The notes: a model not told the origin generated them from the letters alone. Numbered from the stretch's first letter, positions 44,111 through 54,073 are shown. The stretch: 64,000 nucleotides of DNA from Niabella insulamsoli (GCF_039652435.2 NZ_CP190246.1:930001-994000); one strand, 5' to 3'. Program-made: numbers and translations.

Positions 44111-44535
44111 AGCAGATTTTTATAAAGGGACCGGTTGCCCCGGAACTGGTGGCAACGAGCATAGCGCAACATGCCACAAAAAAGGAGATTGGCGCCCATA
44201 GCATTTTTTTAGGACAGGTAAGAGCGGACCTGGTCGGCGACAGAACGGTCCGGGCAATTGAGTACACGGCTTATGAAGACCTGGCGCTGGAAAAAATGCA
44301 TGAAATCAGGGAGGCTGTTTTTGCTAAGCATGAGCTCACCTGCATGCATGTTTATCATAGCCTGGGAACGGTTGAGGCGGGAGCGATATGCCTTTTTGTT
44401 TTTACATCATCCAGGCATAGACGCGCTGCTGTCAAAGCCTGTGAAGAAGTAGTAGAGCAAATAAAAGCGCAATTACCCGTTTGGGGAAAAGAAATTTTTG
44501 ACGACGAAACACATCAATGGAAACAGAATCATTAG
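44107..44535 (+). CDS. moaE: Molybdopterin synthase catalytic subunit
   Basis: 142 residues. IFLGQVRADLVGDRTVRAIEYTAYEDLALEKM, HSLGTVEAGAICLFVFTSSRHRRAA and the C-terminal PVWGKEIFDDETHQWK with its two Lys fit MoaE; catalytic Lys residues are conserved. With MoaD it makes molybdopterin. Its start overlaps the moeB stop (ATGA) and its stop is 1 nt before the moaC-moaB start. Confidence 0.95.
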   Translation: MKQIFIKGPVAPELVATSIAQHATKKEIGAHSIFLGQVRADLVGDRTVRAIEYTAYEDLALEKMHEIREAVFAKHELTCMHVYHSLGTVEAGAICLFVFTSSRHRRAAVKACEEVVEQIKAQLPVWGKEIFDDETHQWKQNH

Positions 44536-44536
44536 T

Positions 44537-45454
44537 ATGGTCAATATCACACACAAATCGAATAGTCTCCGTAAAGCTGTTGCAGCTGCCAGAGTTCGGG
44601 TATCGAGCCCCAAAACAATTGAGGCGATTCAAAACAAATCGGTGCCTAAGGGCGATGTGTTTGAATTTTCGCGCGCCGCAGGATTGCTGGCTATAAAAAA
44701 GACAAGCGATGTGATACCCGACTGCCATCCGCTGCCCATAGAGAGCGCGGGAATTACTTATGCTGTTGAAGACCTCGATGTTGTGATCACGGTGGAAGTG
44801 CAAACGATTTATAAAACCGGTGTGGAAGTTGAGGCCATGCATGGCGCCTCGATTACAGCGTTAACGATGTATGATATGTTAAAGCCTATCGACAAAGGCG
44901 TCATGATTTTAAACATCCAATTGCTGCATAAAAAAGGAGGCAAGGCTGATTTTTCAGATCAGGAATCTGATGCGATTCGTTGCGCTGTGGTGGTTTGTTC
45001 GGATAGTGTGGCGAAAGGAACAAAAAAAGATGGCAGCGGGAAGGCGATCTTAGAACGCTTAACGCGAAACGGTATCGTCGCTGGCGCGTATGAAATTATT
45101 GCTGATGAATTTACAGCGATTCAGGAACGTGCCCGCGCGCTTAGCGAAGCAGGTTATAACCTGATCCTGTTCACGGGTGGTACAGGCTTGTCGCCGCGCG
45201 ATGTAACGCCCGATGCCATCAAACCTCTATTAGACCGCGAAATTCCCGGGATAATGGAAGCGGCAAGAAATTATGGACAACAGCGTACGCCTTATGCCAT
45301 GCTCTCGAGAGGCATAGCAGGCTTTATAAACCAATCTTTGGTGATCACTTTGCCTGGTTCTACCAGGGGGGCGGAGGAAACGATGGATGCCCTGTTTCCT
45401 TATATTTTGCATTTATTTAAAGTGGCAAAAGGTATGCGGCATACCGCATCTTAA
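44537..45454 (+). CDS. moaCB: Bifunctional cyclic pyranopterin synthase / molybdopterin adenylyltransferase (MoaC-MoaB fusion)
   Basis: 305 residues from ATG 44537. Residues 1-150 are MoaC (MVNITHKSNSLRKAVA, PDCHPLPIESAGITY, EVEAMHGASITALTMYDMLK) and residues 155-305 are MoaB/MogA (CAVVVCSDSVAKGTKKDGSG, LILFTGGTGLSPRDVTPDAI, FINQSLVITLPGSTRGAEE). MoaC makes cPMP after MoaA; MoaB adenylates molybdopterin before MoeA. The fusion joins one early and one late step in one protein. Confidence 0.95.
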   Translation: MVNITHKSNSLRKAVAAARVRVSSPKTIEAIQNKSVPKGDVFEFSRAAGLLAIKKTSDVIPDCHPLPIESAGITYAVEDLDVVITVEVQTIYKTGVEVEAMHGASITALTMYDMLKPIDKGVMILNIQLLHKKGGKADFSDQESDAIRCAVVVCSDSVAKGTKKDGSGKAILERLTRNGIVAGAYEIIADEFTAIQERARALSEAGYNLILFTGGTGLSPRDVTPDAIKPLLDREIPGIMEAARNYGQQRTPYAMLSRGIAGFINQSLVITLPGSTRGAEETMDALFPYILHLFKVAKGMRHTAS

Positions 45455-45476
45455 TCATTGCTGATTGCGTGTCGCG

Positions 45477-47435
45477 CTAACTGCTTTTTTCTTCCAGTTC
45501 CATCAGCAGAGAGAAAATTTCTTCATATTTTTTCTCCAGCTGCTGGTTTTCTTCCGAGGCTTTTTTATACTGCTGCTCAACGGTTAGAAACTTTTCTTTA
45601 TCTGAATAGATATCAGGATCAGCCAGCTTTTCCTGAAGCTCTATTAACAGGCCTTTGTTTTTATTGAGCGCTTCTTCCGTTTGTTGAAACTGCTTTTGCT
45701 GCCGCTGCAATTCTTTTTTTTGCTCTTTATTGATGGCCTGGGCTTTTGCCGGCGTATCTGCTTTTTGCTTTTCAACGACAGGCTGCGCCGCGGGCGCTAC
45801 CGGGCGGCTATCTTCTTTTTTTGAAATTTTTTGTTTGGCCATTCTTTCGTTCCAGGCGACCCACTCATCATAGCTTCCTTTAAATTCTTTGATCTCATGA
45901 TCTACAATTTCCCAGATCTTATTGGCCGTCTTAGAAATGAAGTATCGGTCGTGGCTTACCAGCACCAGGCTGCCTTCATATTTTTTCAAAGCGTCGATCA
46001 ACAGGTCGCAGCTGTGCATGTCAAGGTGGTTGGTAGGCTCATCGAGCATAAGGAAATTCGCTTTGCTGACAATTGTTTTGGCCAGCGCAACCCGCGCTTT
46101 TTCGCCTCCGCTTAACACCCGTATCTTTTTATCGCTGTCGTCGCCGCTGAATAAAAAACAGCCTAACAATGTCCTTAGTTCTGCGTCGGTCATTTGGGCG
46201 CCGCAGGTGCGCATTTCATCTAAAATGGTATTGCTCAGATCGAGCGATTCTAACTGATGCTGTGCATAAAAACTTTCTTCCACATTGTGGCCCCATTTGC
46301 GTTCTCCGTTAATATTTTCGATACCGGCTATAATGCGCAGCAGCGTTGATTTTCCTTTCCCGTTGGCGCCGATCAGCGCAATCTTATCGCCTCTTTCGAT
46401 TTCAGCTTTGGCGTGTTCCAGTATTATGTTGTCGCCAAACGATTTGGAGATATCGTTCAGTTCTACCAACACCTTCCCGGGCGTTTTATCTACCCTGAAA
46501 TTGATTTTGATATTCGGCCTTTCGATATTGACATCCTCAATTCGATCGAGCTTGTCCAGCTTTTTCATGATACTTTGCGCCATTGCGGCTTTGCTGGCTT
46601 TTGCCCTGAAACGTTCTACCAGCCTTTCATTTTGCCGGATATAGTCCTGCTGGTTTTCGAAGGCTTTTTGCTGCATCTCAATGCGCACGGCTTTTTCTGT
46701 TTCGTAAAAATCATAGTTGCCGTTGTAAACATGCAGCTCTTTCTGATAAAGCTCGATGATTTTGGTCACCATCCGGTTTAAAAAATACTTGTCGTGGCTT
46801 ACAATAACAACCGCCCCCTGGTAGTGCTGCAAATACTTTTCCAGCCATTCGATCGAAGGAAGGTCTAAGTGGTTGGTGGGCTCATCGAGCAAAAGTAAAT
46901 CCGGTTTGGCTAATATCATTTTGGCTAATAAAACGCGCATGCGCCAGCCTCCGCTAAATTCTTTGTAAGGCCTTTGCAGGTCGGCATTGGAGAAGCCCAG
47001 GCCCTGCAAAACTTCTTCGGTGGTGTGATGGATATCGTAGCCGCCCAAGGTTTCCATCTCGTGCAGTTTATCGGAATATTCGTGGAGGGTTTTTTCGTCG
47101 CCGGTTTGTTCGAGCTCTTTGCCGAGCGCATCGATTTCTTTTTCTAACTGAATCACCCGCTCAAAAGCGCCGAGGGCCACTTCGAGTATCGATTCGTTGG
47201 TGTCGAAGCTCAACAGGTCCTGATGTAGATAGCCGATGGAAGTATCGCGGCTTTTTTCTACCGTCCCCTGTGAGGGCGCGTAACCGCCGGTCAGCAATTT
47301 TAATAAAGTTGATTTTCCTGTGCCGTTGTATCCGATCAGCCCGATGCGTTCGTTGGGCTGGATATGCCAGGTAGCGTCTTTCACAATCGTTCTTGCCCCA
47401 AATTCGAAAGTCACATTTTGTAAGCCTGCCAGCAT
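45477..47435 (-). CDS. ABC-F ATPase, Uup/EttA type
   Basis: 652 residues from ATG 47435; a start 42 nt upstream is rejected. Two ABC cassettes lie in one chain: Walker A GYNGTGKST and GANGKGKST, signature EFSGGWRMR and VLSGGEKAR, Walker B LLLDEPTNHLDL and LMLDEPTNHLDM. No membrane helices. A Lys/Glu-rich C-terminal coiled coil is present, as in Uup. The family acts on ribosomes to ease stalled translation. Exact subgroup (Uup versus EttA) is not settled. Confidence 0.92.
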   Translation of the reverse strand: MLAGLQNVTFEFGARTIVKDATWHIQPNERIGLIGYNGTGKSTLLKLLTGGYAPSQGTVEKSRDTSIGYLHQDLLSFDTNESILEVALGAFERVIQLEKEIDALGKELEQTGDEKTLHEYSDKLHEMETLGGYDIHHTTEEVLQGLGFSNADLQRPYKEFSGGWRMRVLLAKMILAKPDLLLLDEPTNHLDLPSIEWLEKYLQHYQGAVVIVSHDKYFLNRMVTKIIELYQKELHVYNGNYDFYETEKAVRIEMQQKAFENQQDYIRQNERLVERFRAKASKAAMAQSIMKKLDKLDRIEDVNIERPNIKINFRVDKTPGKVLVELNDISKSFGDNIILEHAKAEIERGDKIALIGANGKGKSTLLRIIAGIENINGERKWGHNVEESFYAQHQLESLDLSNTILDEMRTCGAQMTDAELRTLLGCFLFSGDDSDKKIRVLSGGEKARVALAKTIVSKANFLMLDEPTNHLDMHSCDLLIDALKKYEGSLVLVSHDRYFISKTANKIWEIVDHEIKEFKGSYDEWVAWNERMAKQKISKKEDSRPVAPAAQPVVEKQKADTPAKAQAINKEQKKELQRQQKQFQQTEEALNKNKGLLIELQEKLADPDIYSDKEKFLTVEQQYKKASEENQQLEKKYEEIFSLLMELEEKSS

Positions 47436-47596
47436 GATATTTATTTTTATTATTTTTGAGTTTTTATAAACCTGCAAATTTAATCATTGCTGTAATATTG
47501 GCCTTATTAAGAAATGAGACATAAAAATTTGCATACGCCAAAGCGTGATTATTTGACGAATTCCATCTGGCCAAAGACAAAATTAAAAGTAAACAG

Positions 47597-48226
47597 ATGA
47601 AAAAACTATTGTTGGTACTGGTAGTGTTGGTTGCTGCTTTCTTAGTTTATAAATATGCCTTTAAAAAGGATGAGCCAGCGAAGGACGAGCCGAAGCCGTT
47701 GGCAGTGAGCGCTCACAGCGCTGCTTTCAATGCGTCTGTGGAAGCTGTTTTAAAAAGCTACTACGCAATGAATGATGGCTTTGTAAATTGGGACTCAGCC
47801 GTAGTGAATCAACAGGCTGCTGCACTGGTCGACGCGGCCAATAAGTTAGATCTTGAAGACTTAAAAAAAGATTCGATGATCTATGAAACCGCGTTGTATC
47901 CTGTTGAAAATATCAAAGGCAACGCTGATGCTATTGCAGCTGAGGCGGACTGGACGGCGAAACGCCAGGCGCTGCGCGACCTTTCGGATAATCTGAGGAA
48001 TTTTTTGATTACTGTAAAATATGACGCGGCCGTGGTGTATTGGCAGGAATGCCCCATGGCTTTTGGCGAAAACAGCCCCGGCAGCTGGCTGAGCAGCCAG
48101 GAAGCGATTGTGAACCCGTATTTGGGCAAAAAAGACCCCAAATATGGCGAGTCGATGCTGAGCTGTGGCGAAACCAAGCAAAAGATCGATTTTGCTGCGG
48201 CGGATGAAACATCCGGACAGCCATGA
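47597..48226 (+). CDS. DUF3347-family exported protein
   Basis: 209 residues. A membrane-anchor/signal (KKLLLVLVVLVAAFLVYKYAF) without a lipobox Cys is followed by a charged linker. The main part matches DUF3347: FNASVEAVLKSYYAMNDGFVNWDSAVVNQQAAALVDAANKL (in part) and the ending YWQECPMAFGENSPGSWLSS, NPYLGKK, MLSCGET, which keeps two Cys and Met residues suited to copper binding. DUF3347 proteins often sit near CusB-like efflux parts, but none are nearby. The tRNA gene begins 7 nt after its stop. Confidence 0.85.
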   Translation: MKKLLLVLVVLVAAFLVYKYAFKKDEPAKDEPKPLAVSAHSAAFNASVEAVLKSYYAMNDGFVNWDSAVVNQQAAALVDAANKLDLEDLKKDSMIYETALYPVENIKGNADAIAAEADWTAKRQALRDLSDNLRNFLITVKYDAAVVYWQECPMAFGENSPGSWLSSQEAIVNPYLGKKDPKYGESMLSCGETKQKIDFAAADETSGQP

Positions 48227-48233
48227 TGAATAT

Positions 48234-48309
<76 letters not shown>

Positions 48310-48523
48310 GATAATTGAAATAGCTATGCTATAATAAGGGTTGCGTGTTTTCGGTTTGGTTGTCAACCAAAATCCTTTGCACTTTTCGATAAAGGAATCT
48401 GCTTACCTGTTGGTGATTTCTATTTTAATAGGTCGTACGTCGTCTTTGAGTATGTCACTTGTTTACTTTCCAGGTCGCCAAAGCTATTAGGGAAAACACT
48501 AGTTACGTTTCTGACTGAAAATC
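48310..48523. other. Left non-coding part of the insertion
   Basis: 214 bp without a gene. It holds an 8-bp perfect inverted repeat TTTGGTTG-T-CAACCAAA at 48355-48371, possibly a protein-binding arm site. Confidence 0.4.
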
Positions 48524-49969
48524 CTATACGTTTTTCATTTTAAGTGTTATAACTCCGATATTATAAGTATAGATAGAAGAGGGTAAAAATGTAAGCTGAA
48601 TGCCGCCAACATTTTGATAACCTTGTGCGTCTATGGAGGTAGTTAAAGCGCTAGAGAATTTGTTTTCTGTACAAAAACGTAGGAGACTTTTAAGTTCCTG
48701 TGGCTTTTCAAAATAGCGATTACTCCATTTAATTTCTACTCCCCACTGTGGTTTAAATTTTTTATCGTCGACCAGTACCAAGTCCACCTCTCCTTCATTT
48801 CTTCCTTCTTTCCACCGGGCATAGGTAAGATCCAGGTTGTCCCGGTGCATCCATTGTGAAAGCACGGCTGTTTCTACCATATTTCCCATTTCAGCATCTG
48901 TTTCGCCCATGGGCGAGAACAAAGCGGTACGAAGCGAGGGGTTAGTTAAATATACCTTAAAACTGGTAACGCGTTTCAGGCGCTTTGCGTTGATGTCTAC
49001 CCTGTTCAGCACTTTTATCAGGAAAGCTGCCTCAAGGTATTCCAGGTACTTTTTCAAAGTGTCTTTTTGAATGCCGCTTTCTTTAGACATGGTTTCGTAC
49101 GAAAATTCATTACCTGTATTATAAGCGATATATGTGAAAAAGCGGTTCAATTCCTGCACGTCTTTAATGCCATACAGGCTGGGCAAATCGCGTAGCAACA
49201 CTTTATCTACAATATCATTTTTTACATAGCGGCCCATATCTCCCTGAATTTTTTCTGATAGCACCACTTCCGGATAACCTCCAAAATTGAGGTAATGCAA
49301 AAATTCTTTATTCAGCGCTTTGACATCACGGCTCAGGCAATAGGGAAGTTGTTTTTCCCCGTAGTAAATATGATCCTCATACATCAAATGGTCCATTTTC
49401 TTTAAATGAATGTACTCCTGAAAGGTAAGCGGCGGCAGCATAAAATCCGTAAAGCGACCGGCGCCGCTTTCGGTACTGTGCCATTTTAAGGCAGCGGCTG
49501 CCGAGCCCGAAACAATAAACTTGGTATCCGGGTAGGAATCCACCAGCACTTTAAGGTGGCGCTCCCAGTCTTTTAAATATTGTATTTCATCAAAGAAAAC
49601 ATAGCAACCTTTTAGGTCTTGCAATTTCAATGCTTCTTTGCACAGGTGGAGAATGTCTTCCAAACTCAAATGCACATAAATAGGATTGTCAATTCCCACG
49701 AACAACAGTTGCTGAGGGTTGATCTTTTCTTTTATCAGCTCACCAATAGCATGAAACAGCATCACGGTTTTTCCTACACGGCGCGGGCCCATTAATACAA
49801 CGGCCCGTTTTATTTTTTTATCTTTTACGAAGGGATAAAAAAGGTCGAAGTATAAACGTTTTTCCATAACGGCATAGGCCTCGGGCAATTGCCTGCTCTG
49901 CCACCATGGGTTTTCGTAACGTAGGCGTTCAATAATTTTATCAGTTGGAATAAGCCGTAAATTATCCAT
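48524..49969 (-). CDS. AAA ATPase with DUF4143 domain
   Basis: 481 residues. The AAA_14-type ATPase shows Walker A GPRRVGKT (residues 61-68), Walker B YVFFDEIQYL, and a sensor-like KFIVSGSAAAAL. The C-terminal DUF4143 part ends with the nuclease-like EVDLVLVDDKKFKPQWGVEIKWSNR pattern (E-V-D ... E-I-K), which resembles a PD-(D/E)xK core. Such proteins are common accessory genes with unknown function. It is the only gene inside the tRNA-bounded insertion. TACATTTG lies 20 bp upstream on the minus strand. Confidence 0.88.
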   Translation of the reverse strand: MDNLRLIPTDKIIERLRYENPWWQSRQLPEAYAVMEKRLYFDLFYPFVKDKKIKRAVVLMGPRRVGKTVMLFHAIGELIKEKINPQQLLFVGIDNPIYVHLSLEDILHLCKEALKLQDLKGCYVFFDEIQYLKDWERHLKVLVDSYPDTKFIVSGSAAAALKWHSTESGAGRFTDFMLPPLTFQEYIHLKKMDHLMYEDHIYYGEKQLPYCLSRDVKALNKEFLHYLNFGGYPEVVLSEKIQGDMGRYVKNDIVDKVLLRDLPSLYGIKDVQELNRFFTYIAYNTGNEFSYETMSKESGIQKDTLKKYLEYLEAAFLIKVLNRVDINAKRLKRVTSFKVYLTNPSLRTALFSPMGETDAEMGNMVETAVLSQWMHRDNLDLTYARWKEGRNEGEVDLVLVDDKKFKPQWGVEIKWSNRYFEKPQELKSLLRFCTENKFSSALTTSIDAQGYQNVGGIQLTFLPSSIYTYNIGVITLKMKNV

Positions 49970-49988
49970 ATAATAGTCTATTATAACT

Positions 49989-49996
49989 CAAATGTA
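49989..49996 (-). promoter_or_regulatory. -7 element of the ATPase gene
   Basis: Minus-strand TACATTTG fits TAnnTTTG, 19 nt before the ATG at 49969. No -33 TTG at the right distance. Confidence 0.4.
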
Positions 49997-50571
49997 TAAA
50001 ATAAGAAGAATTAAAACATCTTATTTTGTACAATTTTGTTTTTTAAGCCGAAAAAGCTGCCCGAATCACTCTAAATTGCTGGAATCGGGATTTTAGGGAT
50101 GATTTTATAATTCGCGTCGAGCCCTTGCAACAAAGCCGAAATTTTTTTAAATGTCATAAATGGGGGTGATCGCCAGTTGTATCGCAAGTCAAAAAAAGCA
50201 AAAAAAAGTGTAACCTTTTAAATCATAATTCGATCTTATACTTAAAATAAAAATTGTAGATTATTACAAATCGGTTTATCATAATAAGAATATTCAAAAA
50301 TCTTATTTAGTAAAAAATTCACTTTCGGACCTCTACAAGATCAATTGTGACGTGCAAATCCAGTCTATTAATGGGTTCATGTTAGATCATAATTATTTTG
50401 TATCTTAATCAGCGGGCCCAGAGTTCGAGTCTCTGCGGGGACACTTTGAAATAATAGTAAAGCCTATTGCCTTCTTTGTAGCGGATGAATAAATGCCTGA
50501 GCCGCTAAAATACTTCACAGGTTAAATGCAAGAATAAGATCCTTGAGACCAAGTAAAAAAAATGATTAAGC
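49997..50571. other. AT-rich gap with right att copy, no gene seen
   Basis: About 575 bp very rich in A and T, with A and T runs, a strong contrast to the flanking genes. It contains the 44-bp repeat at 50403-50446 and no credible reading frame or RNA gene that I can name. The part left of 50403 is inside the insertion. Confidence 0.5.
50403..50446 (+). repeat. 44-bp direct repeat, right copy (tRNA-Lys fragment)
   Basis: Exact copy of 48266-48309. It lacks the D arm and 5' acceptor strand, so it is not a tRNA gene. Confidence 0.9.
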
Positions 50572-51042
50572 ATGAATTTTTGCTTCTCAAATAAGATAAA
50601 AAGGAAGGATTTTTATTCTTATTGTGTTCGAAACTCAGTTAAAGATATAACCTTAACAATTCCGGCTTTGCTCGGGCTCCTTTTGGTAGTAGATGGCATG
50701 CCCTCTTTCATCTCAAAAACTGACGGGGTATTGTCCGTGGGAAATTCAAGAGTGTTCATCGGCTTTTGTTTGGTGCTCATGTCGATATTAAGAGTATATC
50801 AGTCATGTAAAGACTTTGTGGTGTATTTTGCCGAAGAGACGCTTTCATGCGATGAAGAAGGGTTAACAAAAATTAGTCAATATAGTACAGGACGCTACAA
50901 ATGGAAGGCCTTTTTAATGATAAAGGAGTCAGATAAGTTTTTATTACTCTACGTTAATAAAAAGCAGGCACTGTACGTACAGAAAGACTTACTACTTCCC
51001 GAGCAGATTCAATTTATCAAATCAAAGATTCCGGCTCTATAA
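50572..51042 (+). CDS. YcxB-like membrane protein
   Basis: 156 residues. Two membrane helices lie near residues 28-45 and 58-78, followed by a cytoplasmic beta domain whose YKWKAFLMIKESDKFLLLYVNKKQALYVQKDLL (in part) matches the YcxB pattern. Members are mostly uncharacterised, and some are proposed immunity proteins. It lies right next to the tRNA-bounded insertion in AT-rich DNA, so it may also be acquired. Confidence 0.65.
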   Translation: MNFCFSNKIKRKDFYSYCVRNSVKDITLTIPALLGLLLVVDGMPSFISKTDGVLSVGNSRVFIGFCLVLMSILRVYQSCKDFVVYFAEETLSCDEEGLTKISQYSTGRYKWKAFLMIKESDKFLLLYVNKKQALYVQKDLLLPEQIQFIKSKIPAL

Positions 51043-51140
51043 CATTTCAAGCGCAGTTAGGAAATTTCTATTACCACCAAGGTTGATGTTAGATACACCA
51101 AAAGAAAAGCTATTGTTTTTCTTCCTTTAACAATCCTGAA

Positions 51141-51170
51141 TTGGCTAAATGATAGTTTTCTCTATCTTTG
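51141..51170 (+). promoter_or_regulatory. Promoter of the SIMPL gene
   Basis: TTG (51141-51143), 19 nt, TATCTTTG (51163-51170): a full match to the Bacteroidota consensus, 40 nt before the ATG. Confidence 0.7.
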
Positions 51171-51210
51171 ATCAGATCGTGCTAAGTAAACCGATCTACA
51201 GAAATTTTAA

Positions 51211-51984
51211 ATGTTAGCTATGAACGACACCTTGCAAAATAATAGATTGCGGAACTTTAATTTACTGGGCCTCGCGCTGATCGCGGTAGCCATCACCATT
51301 GGGGCATTTGTGCTCGCCGGCGCGTATAAATATAAATTTAAAAAGACCCAAACCATTCGTGTTACCGGCAGCGCCGGTGTGGATTTTACGAGCGATCTTA
51401 TTGTATGGAACGGAAGCTACAGCCGCAACGACTATGACCTCCGCGCTGCCTATGCTCAATTGAAAAGCGATGAAAGTAATATCAAAAGTTATCTTACCCG
51501 GAAAGGCATCAAGCCGGCCGAGATCATTTTTTCATCCGTTAAAATTGACCGCCGTTTTCGTACCAAATATTCAGACAATGGAAAATATGCCGGTAATGAA
51601 TTTGAAGGGTACAATCTTTCCCAAACCGTAAAAGTAGAATCCGGCGATATTGCGAAGGTGGAAGCCCTGTCGCGCGAAATCACCGAACTGATTCAAACCG
51701 GCATAGAGCTCAACTCGCCCGAACCTCTTTATTTTTATACGAAGCTGGCCGACCTTAAACTCGATCTGCTGGCCAAGGCCGCTGAAGATGCCCGCAAGCG
51801 CGCCGATATTATCGCTGAAAATACAGGTGGTTCCATCGGCGCTGTAAGTAAAGCCAATATGGGGATTTTTCAAATCACAGGAAAAAACAGTAATGAAGAT
51901 TATAGCTACGGCGGCACATTTAACACATCTTCTAAAAACAAGACTGCCAGTATTACCGTAAATCTTGAATGCACTGTGCAGTAA
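51211..51984 (+). CDS. SIMPL-domain (DUF541) membrane-anchored protein
   Basis: 257 residues (or 254 from ATG 51220). One membrane anchor near residues 18-40, then a SIMPL domain: QTIRVTGSAGVDFTSDLIVWNGSYS (in part), YLTRKGIKPAEIIFSSVKI, and AAEDARKRADIIAENTGGSIGAVSKA. The family forms periplasmic rings or chaperone-like bodies in a few studied members. Role here unknown. It has its own clear promoter. Confidence 0.88.
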   Translation: MLAMNDTLQNNRLRNFNLLGLALIAVAITIGAFVLAGAYKYKFKKTQTIRVTGSAGVDFTSDLIVWNGSYSRNDYDLRAAYAQLKSDESNIKSYLTRKGIKPAEIIFSSVKIDRRFRTKYSDNGKYAGNEFEGYNLSQTVKVESGDIAKVEALSREITELIQTGIELNSPEPLYFYTKLADLKLDLLAKAAEDARKRADIIAENTGGSIGAVSKANMGIFQITGKNSNEDYSYGGTFNTSSKNKTASITVNLECTVQ

Positions 51985-52107
51985 TTTTTAAGCTTTCAGC
52001 AAATCCGGATCAAATGCAGCAGGCTGGCTTGCCGAACTTCCGGTTCGGTAGTTTGTTGTATGTTTGGCATGCACTATTTGCAGATCTAAATCAATTTTAT
52101 TTTATCC

Positions 52108-54069
52108 ATGGCCTACAAAAATCAGCAGGAGTTTATCAAAGCTTTAGAGCGTGAGGGAGAATTATTACGCATCAAAACTTATGTAAACCCTCATTTGGAA
52201 ATTGCGGAAATTACCGATCGGATCAGTAAAGAACCTGGCGGAGGAAAGGCGTTGTTGTTTGAAAATACCGGCTACGAATTTCCTGTTTTGATGAACGCAT
52301 ACGGCAGTGAGAAGAGAATGTGTATGGCTTTGGGGGTAAAAGAGTTGAATGATGTTGCAAGCGATATCGAATCTTTGTTCAAACTGCTGTCATCGCCGAA
52401 GGAAAACATTATTGATAAATTGAAATTATTGCCCAAACTCAGTGAATTTGGCTCTTGGATGCCCAAGGTAAAAAAAGGGAGAGGGGAGTGCCAGCAGGTT
52501 GTGCTGACCGAGGTTCCGTTGGCTTCCGGCGAGCCCTGGGGCGGATTGCCCGACATAGGCAAACTGCCGGTGATTACCTGTTGGCCGCAGGATGGTGGCC
52601 CCTTTGTGACGCTACCTGTGATCCACACCAAGGAACCCAACACCGGCGTCAGGAACGTGGGCATGTACCGCATGCAGGTTTTTGGCCCGCAGGTCACTGC
52701 TATGCATTGGCATAAGCATAAAGTCTCTGCGAAGCATTTTAATGAATATAAGAAACTCAATAAGCGGATGCCTGTCGCGGTTGCTTTAGGAGGCGATCCG
52801 GCTTATGCCTATTCAGCTACGGCGCCACTGCCCGAAAATGTAGATGAATACATGCTCGCGGGTTTTCTGAGAAAGAAAAAGGTCGAACTCGTAAAATGCA
52901 TCACGCAGCCGGAAATTGAAGTGCCTGCCGATGCTGATTTTGTTATTGAAGGTTATGTGGATCCCCATGATGAAATGCTTTGGGAAGGGCCTTTTGGCGA
53001 TCACACAGGTTATTATTCTTTGCCAGACTGGTATCCCAAATTTCACATTACTGCTATTACGCATAAGAAAAACGCGGTTTATCCGGCGACGATCGTTGGT
53101 ATACCACCACAGGAAGATGCCTGGCTGGGTAAAGCTACCGAGCGTATATTTTTGGCGCCGATCAAAATGACGCTGGTGCCGGAAATTAAAGATATGGACA
53201 TGCCCGTTGAAGGTGTCTTTCACAATCTTGTTATCACGCAAATAGAAAAAGAATACGCCGGTCAGGGCCAGAAGGTGATGAACGCAATGTGGGGCGCCGG
53301 ACAAATGATGTTCAATAAAATATTGGTATTGGCATCGCAAACTGATTTTCCCATTACCGATTATAAATCGCTTGCGAAAGAAGTGTTTCAAAATCTGAAT
53401 TCGGCTACCGATGTTTATTTTTCGCAGGGGCCGATGGATGTTTTAGATCATAGTTGTAGCAAGATGGGTTTTGGCGGGAAATTATGCGTTGACGGAACCA
53501 AAAAATTTGAGGAGGAGCAGGATAACCTTTACAAAACGGAAGCGAATTTTCAATCAGTCTCTGCGGCCGATATTGCTGCCGGGTTTGATGAAATTACATC
53601 GGTTAACACCAGCCTGCTGGAAATGGACGTGCCTTGTGTGGTGATTGCGGTGCAAAAAAACAGGAAGGGCCACGTAAGAGAGTTGCATAAGGCGCTTTGC
53701 AGCAGCGGCAAAATGAGTGGTATTAAAATGGTATTATATGTTGAGCACACCGTAAATGCATCCGATTTGGCTACGGCGCTATGGCGCTTCTGTAATAACC
53801 TGGATCCCAAAAGAGATCACTTTTTGTACCGCTCTAATCATAGCGATGGTAGTTATAGCGCCACATTAGGATTGGATGGCACTATTAAAACCAGGGAGTT
53901 TGACGGCTTTGAAAGAGACTGGCCGAATATCATTGTTGCAGATGATGCTACTATAGCGGCGGTCGATCAAAAATGGGATCAATTGGGAATAGGATCTTTC
54001 ATTCCATCGCCTTCGCTGAAATATAAAGATCAGATGTATGGCGAAAAAGCTGTTGCCGCGCCCCAATAA
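52108..54069 (+). CDS. UbiD-family prenylated-FMN decarboxylase
   Basis: 653 residues with the UbiD architecture: EFIKALEREGELLRI at the N-terminus, PVITCWPQDGGPFVTLP and GMYRMQVFGPQVTAMHWHKHK in the middle, WEGPFGDHTGYYSLPDWYP, and PATIVGIPPQEDAWLGKATERIFL. It needs prenylated FMN from a UbiX partner, not in the window. The length near 650 fits the subgroup used in menaquinone synthesis, but a ubiquinone-like or other aromatic acid cannot be excluded. TATGTTTG at 52059-52066 may be its -7 element; a hairpin terminator follows. Confidence 0.88.
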   Translation: MAYKNQQEFIKALEREGELLRIKTYVNPHLEIAEITDRISKEPGGGKALLFENTGYEFPVLMNAYGSEKRMCMALGVKELNDVASDIESLFKLLSSPKENIIDKLKLLPKLSEFGSWMPKVKKGRGECQQVVLTEVPLASGEPWGGLPDIGKLPVITCWPQDGGPFVTLPVIHTKEPNTGVRNVGMYRMQVFGPQVTAMHWHKHKVSAKHFNEYKKLNKRMPVAVALGGDPAYAYSATAPLPENVDEYMLAGFLRKKKVELVKCITQPEIEVPADADFVIEGYVDPHDEMLWEGPFGDHTGYYSLPDWYPKFHITAITHKKNAVYPATIVGIPPQEDAWLGKATERIFLAPIKMTLVPEIKDMDMPVEGVFHNLVITQIEKEYAGQGQKVMNAMWGAGQMMFNKILVLASQTDFPITDYKSLAKEVFQNLNSATDVYFSQGPMDVLDHSCSKMGFGGKLCVDGTKKFEEEQDNLYKTEANFQSVSAADIAAGFDEITSVNTSLLEMDVPCVVIAVQKNRKGHVRELHKALCSSGKMSGIKMVLYVEHTVNASDLATALWRFCNNLDPKRDHFLYRSNHSDGSYSATLGLDGTIKTREFDGFERDWPNIIVADDATIAAVDQKWDQLGIGSFIPSPSLKYKDQMYGEKAVAAPQ

Positions 54070-54073
54070 TGTC

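Noticed and set aside
50403..50446. A second tRNA gene
   Set aside because: Only the anticodon-loop-to-3'-end part is present; no D arm or 5' acceptor strand.
52813..53391. A 192-codon minus-strand frame inside the UbiD gene
   Set aside because: Lies opposite the most conserved UbiD motifs and shows no domain.
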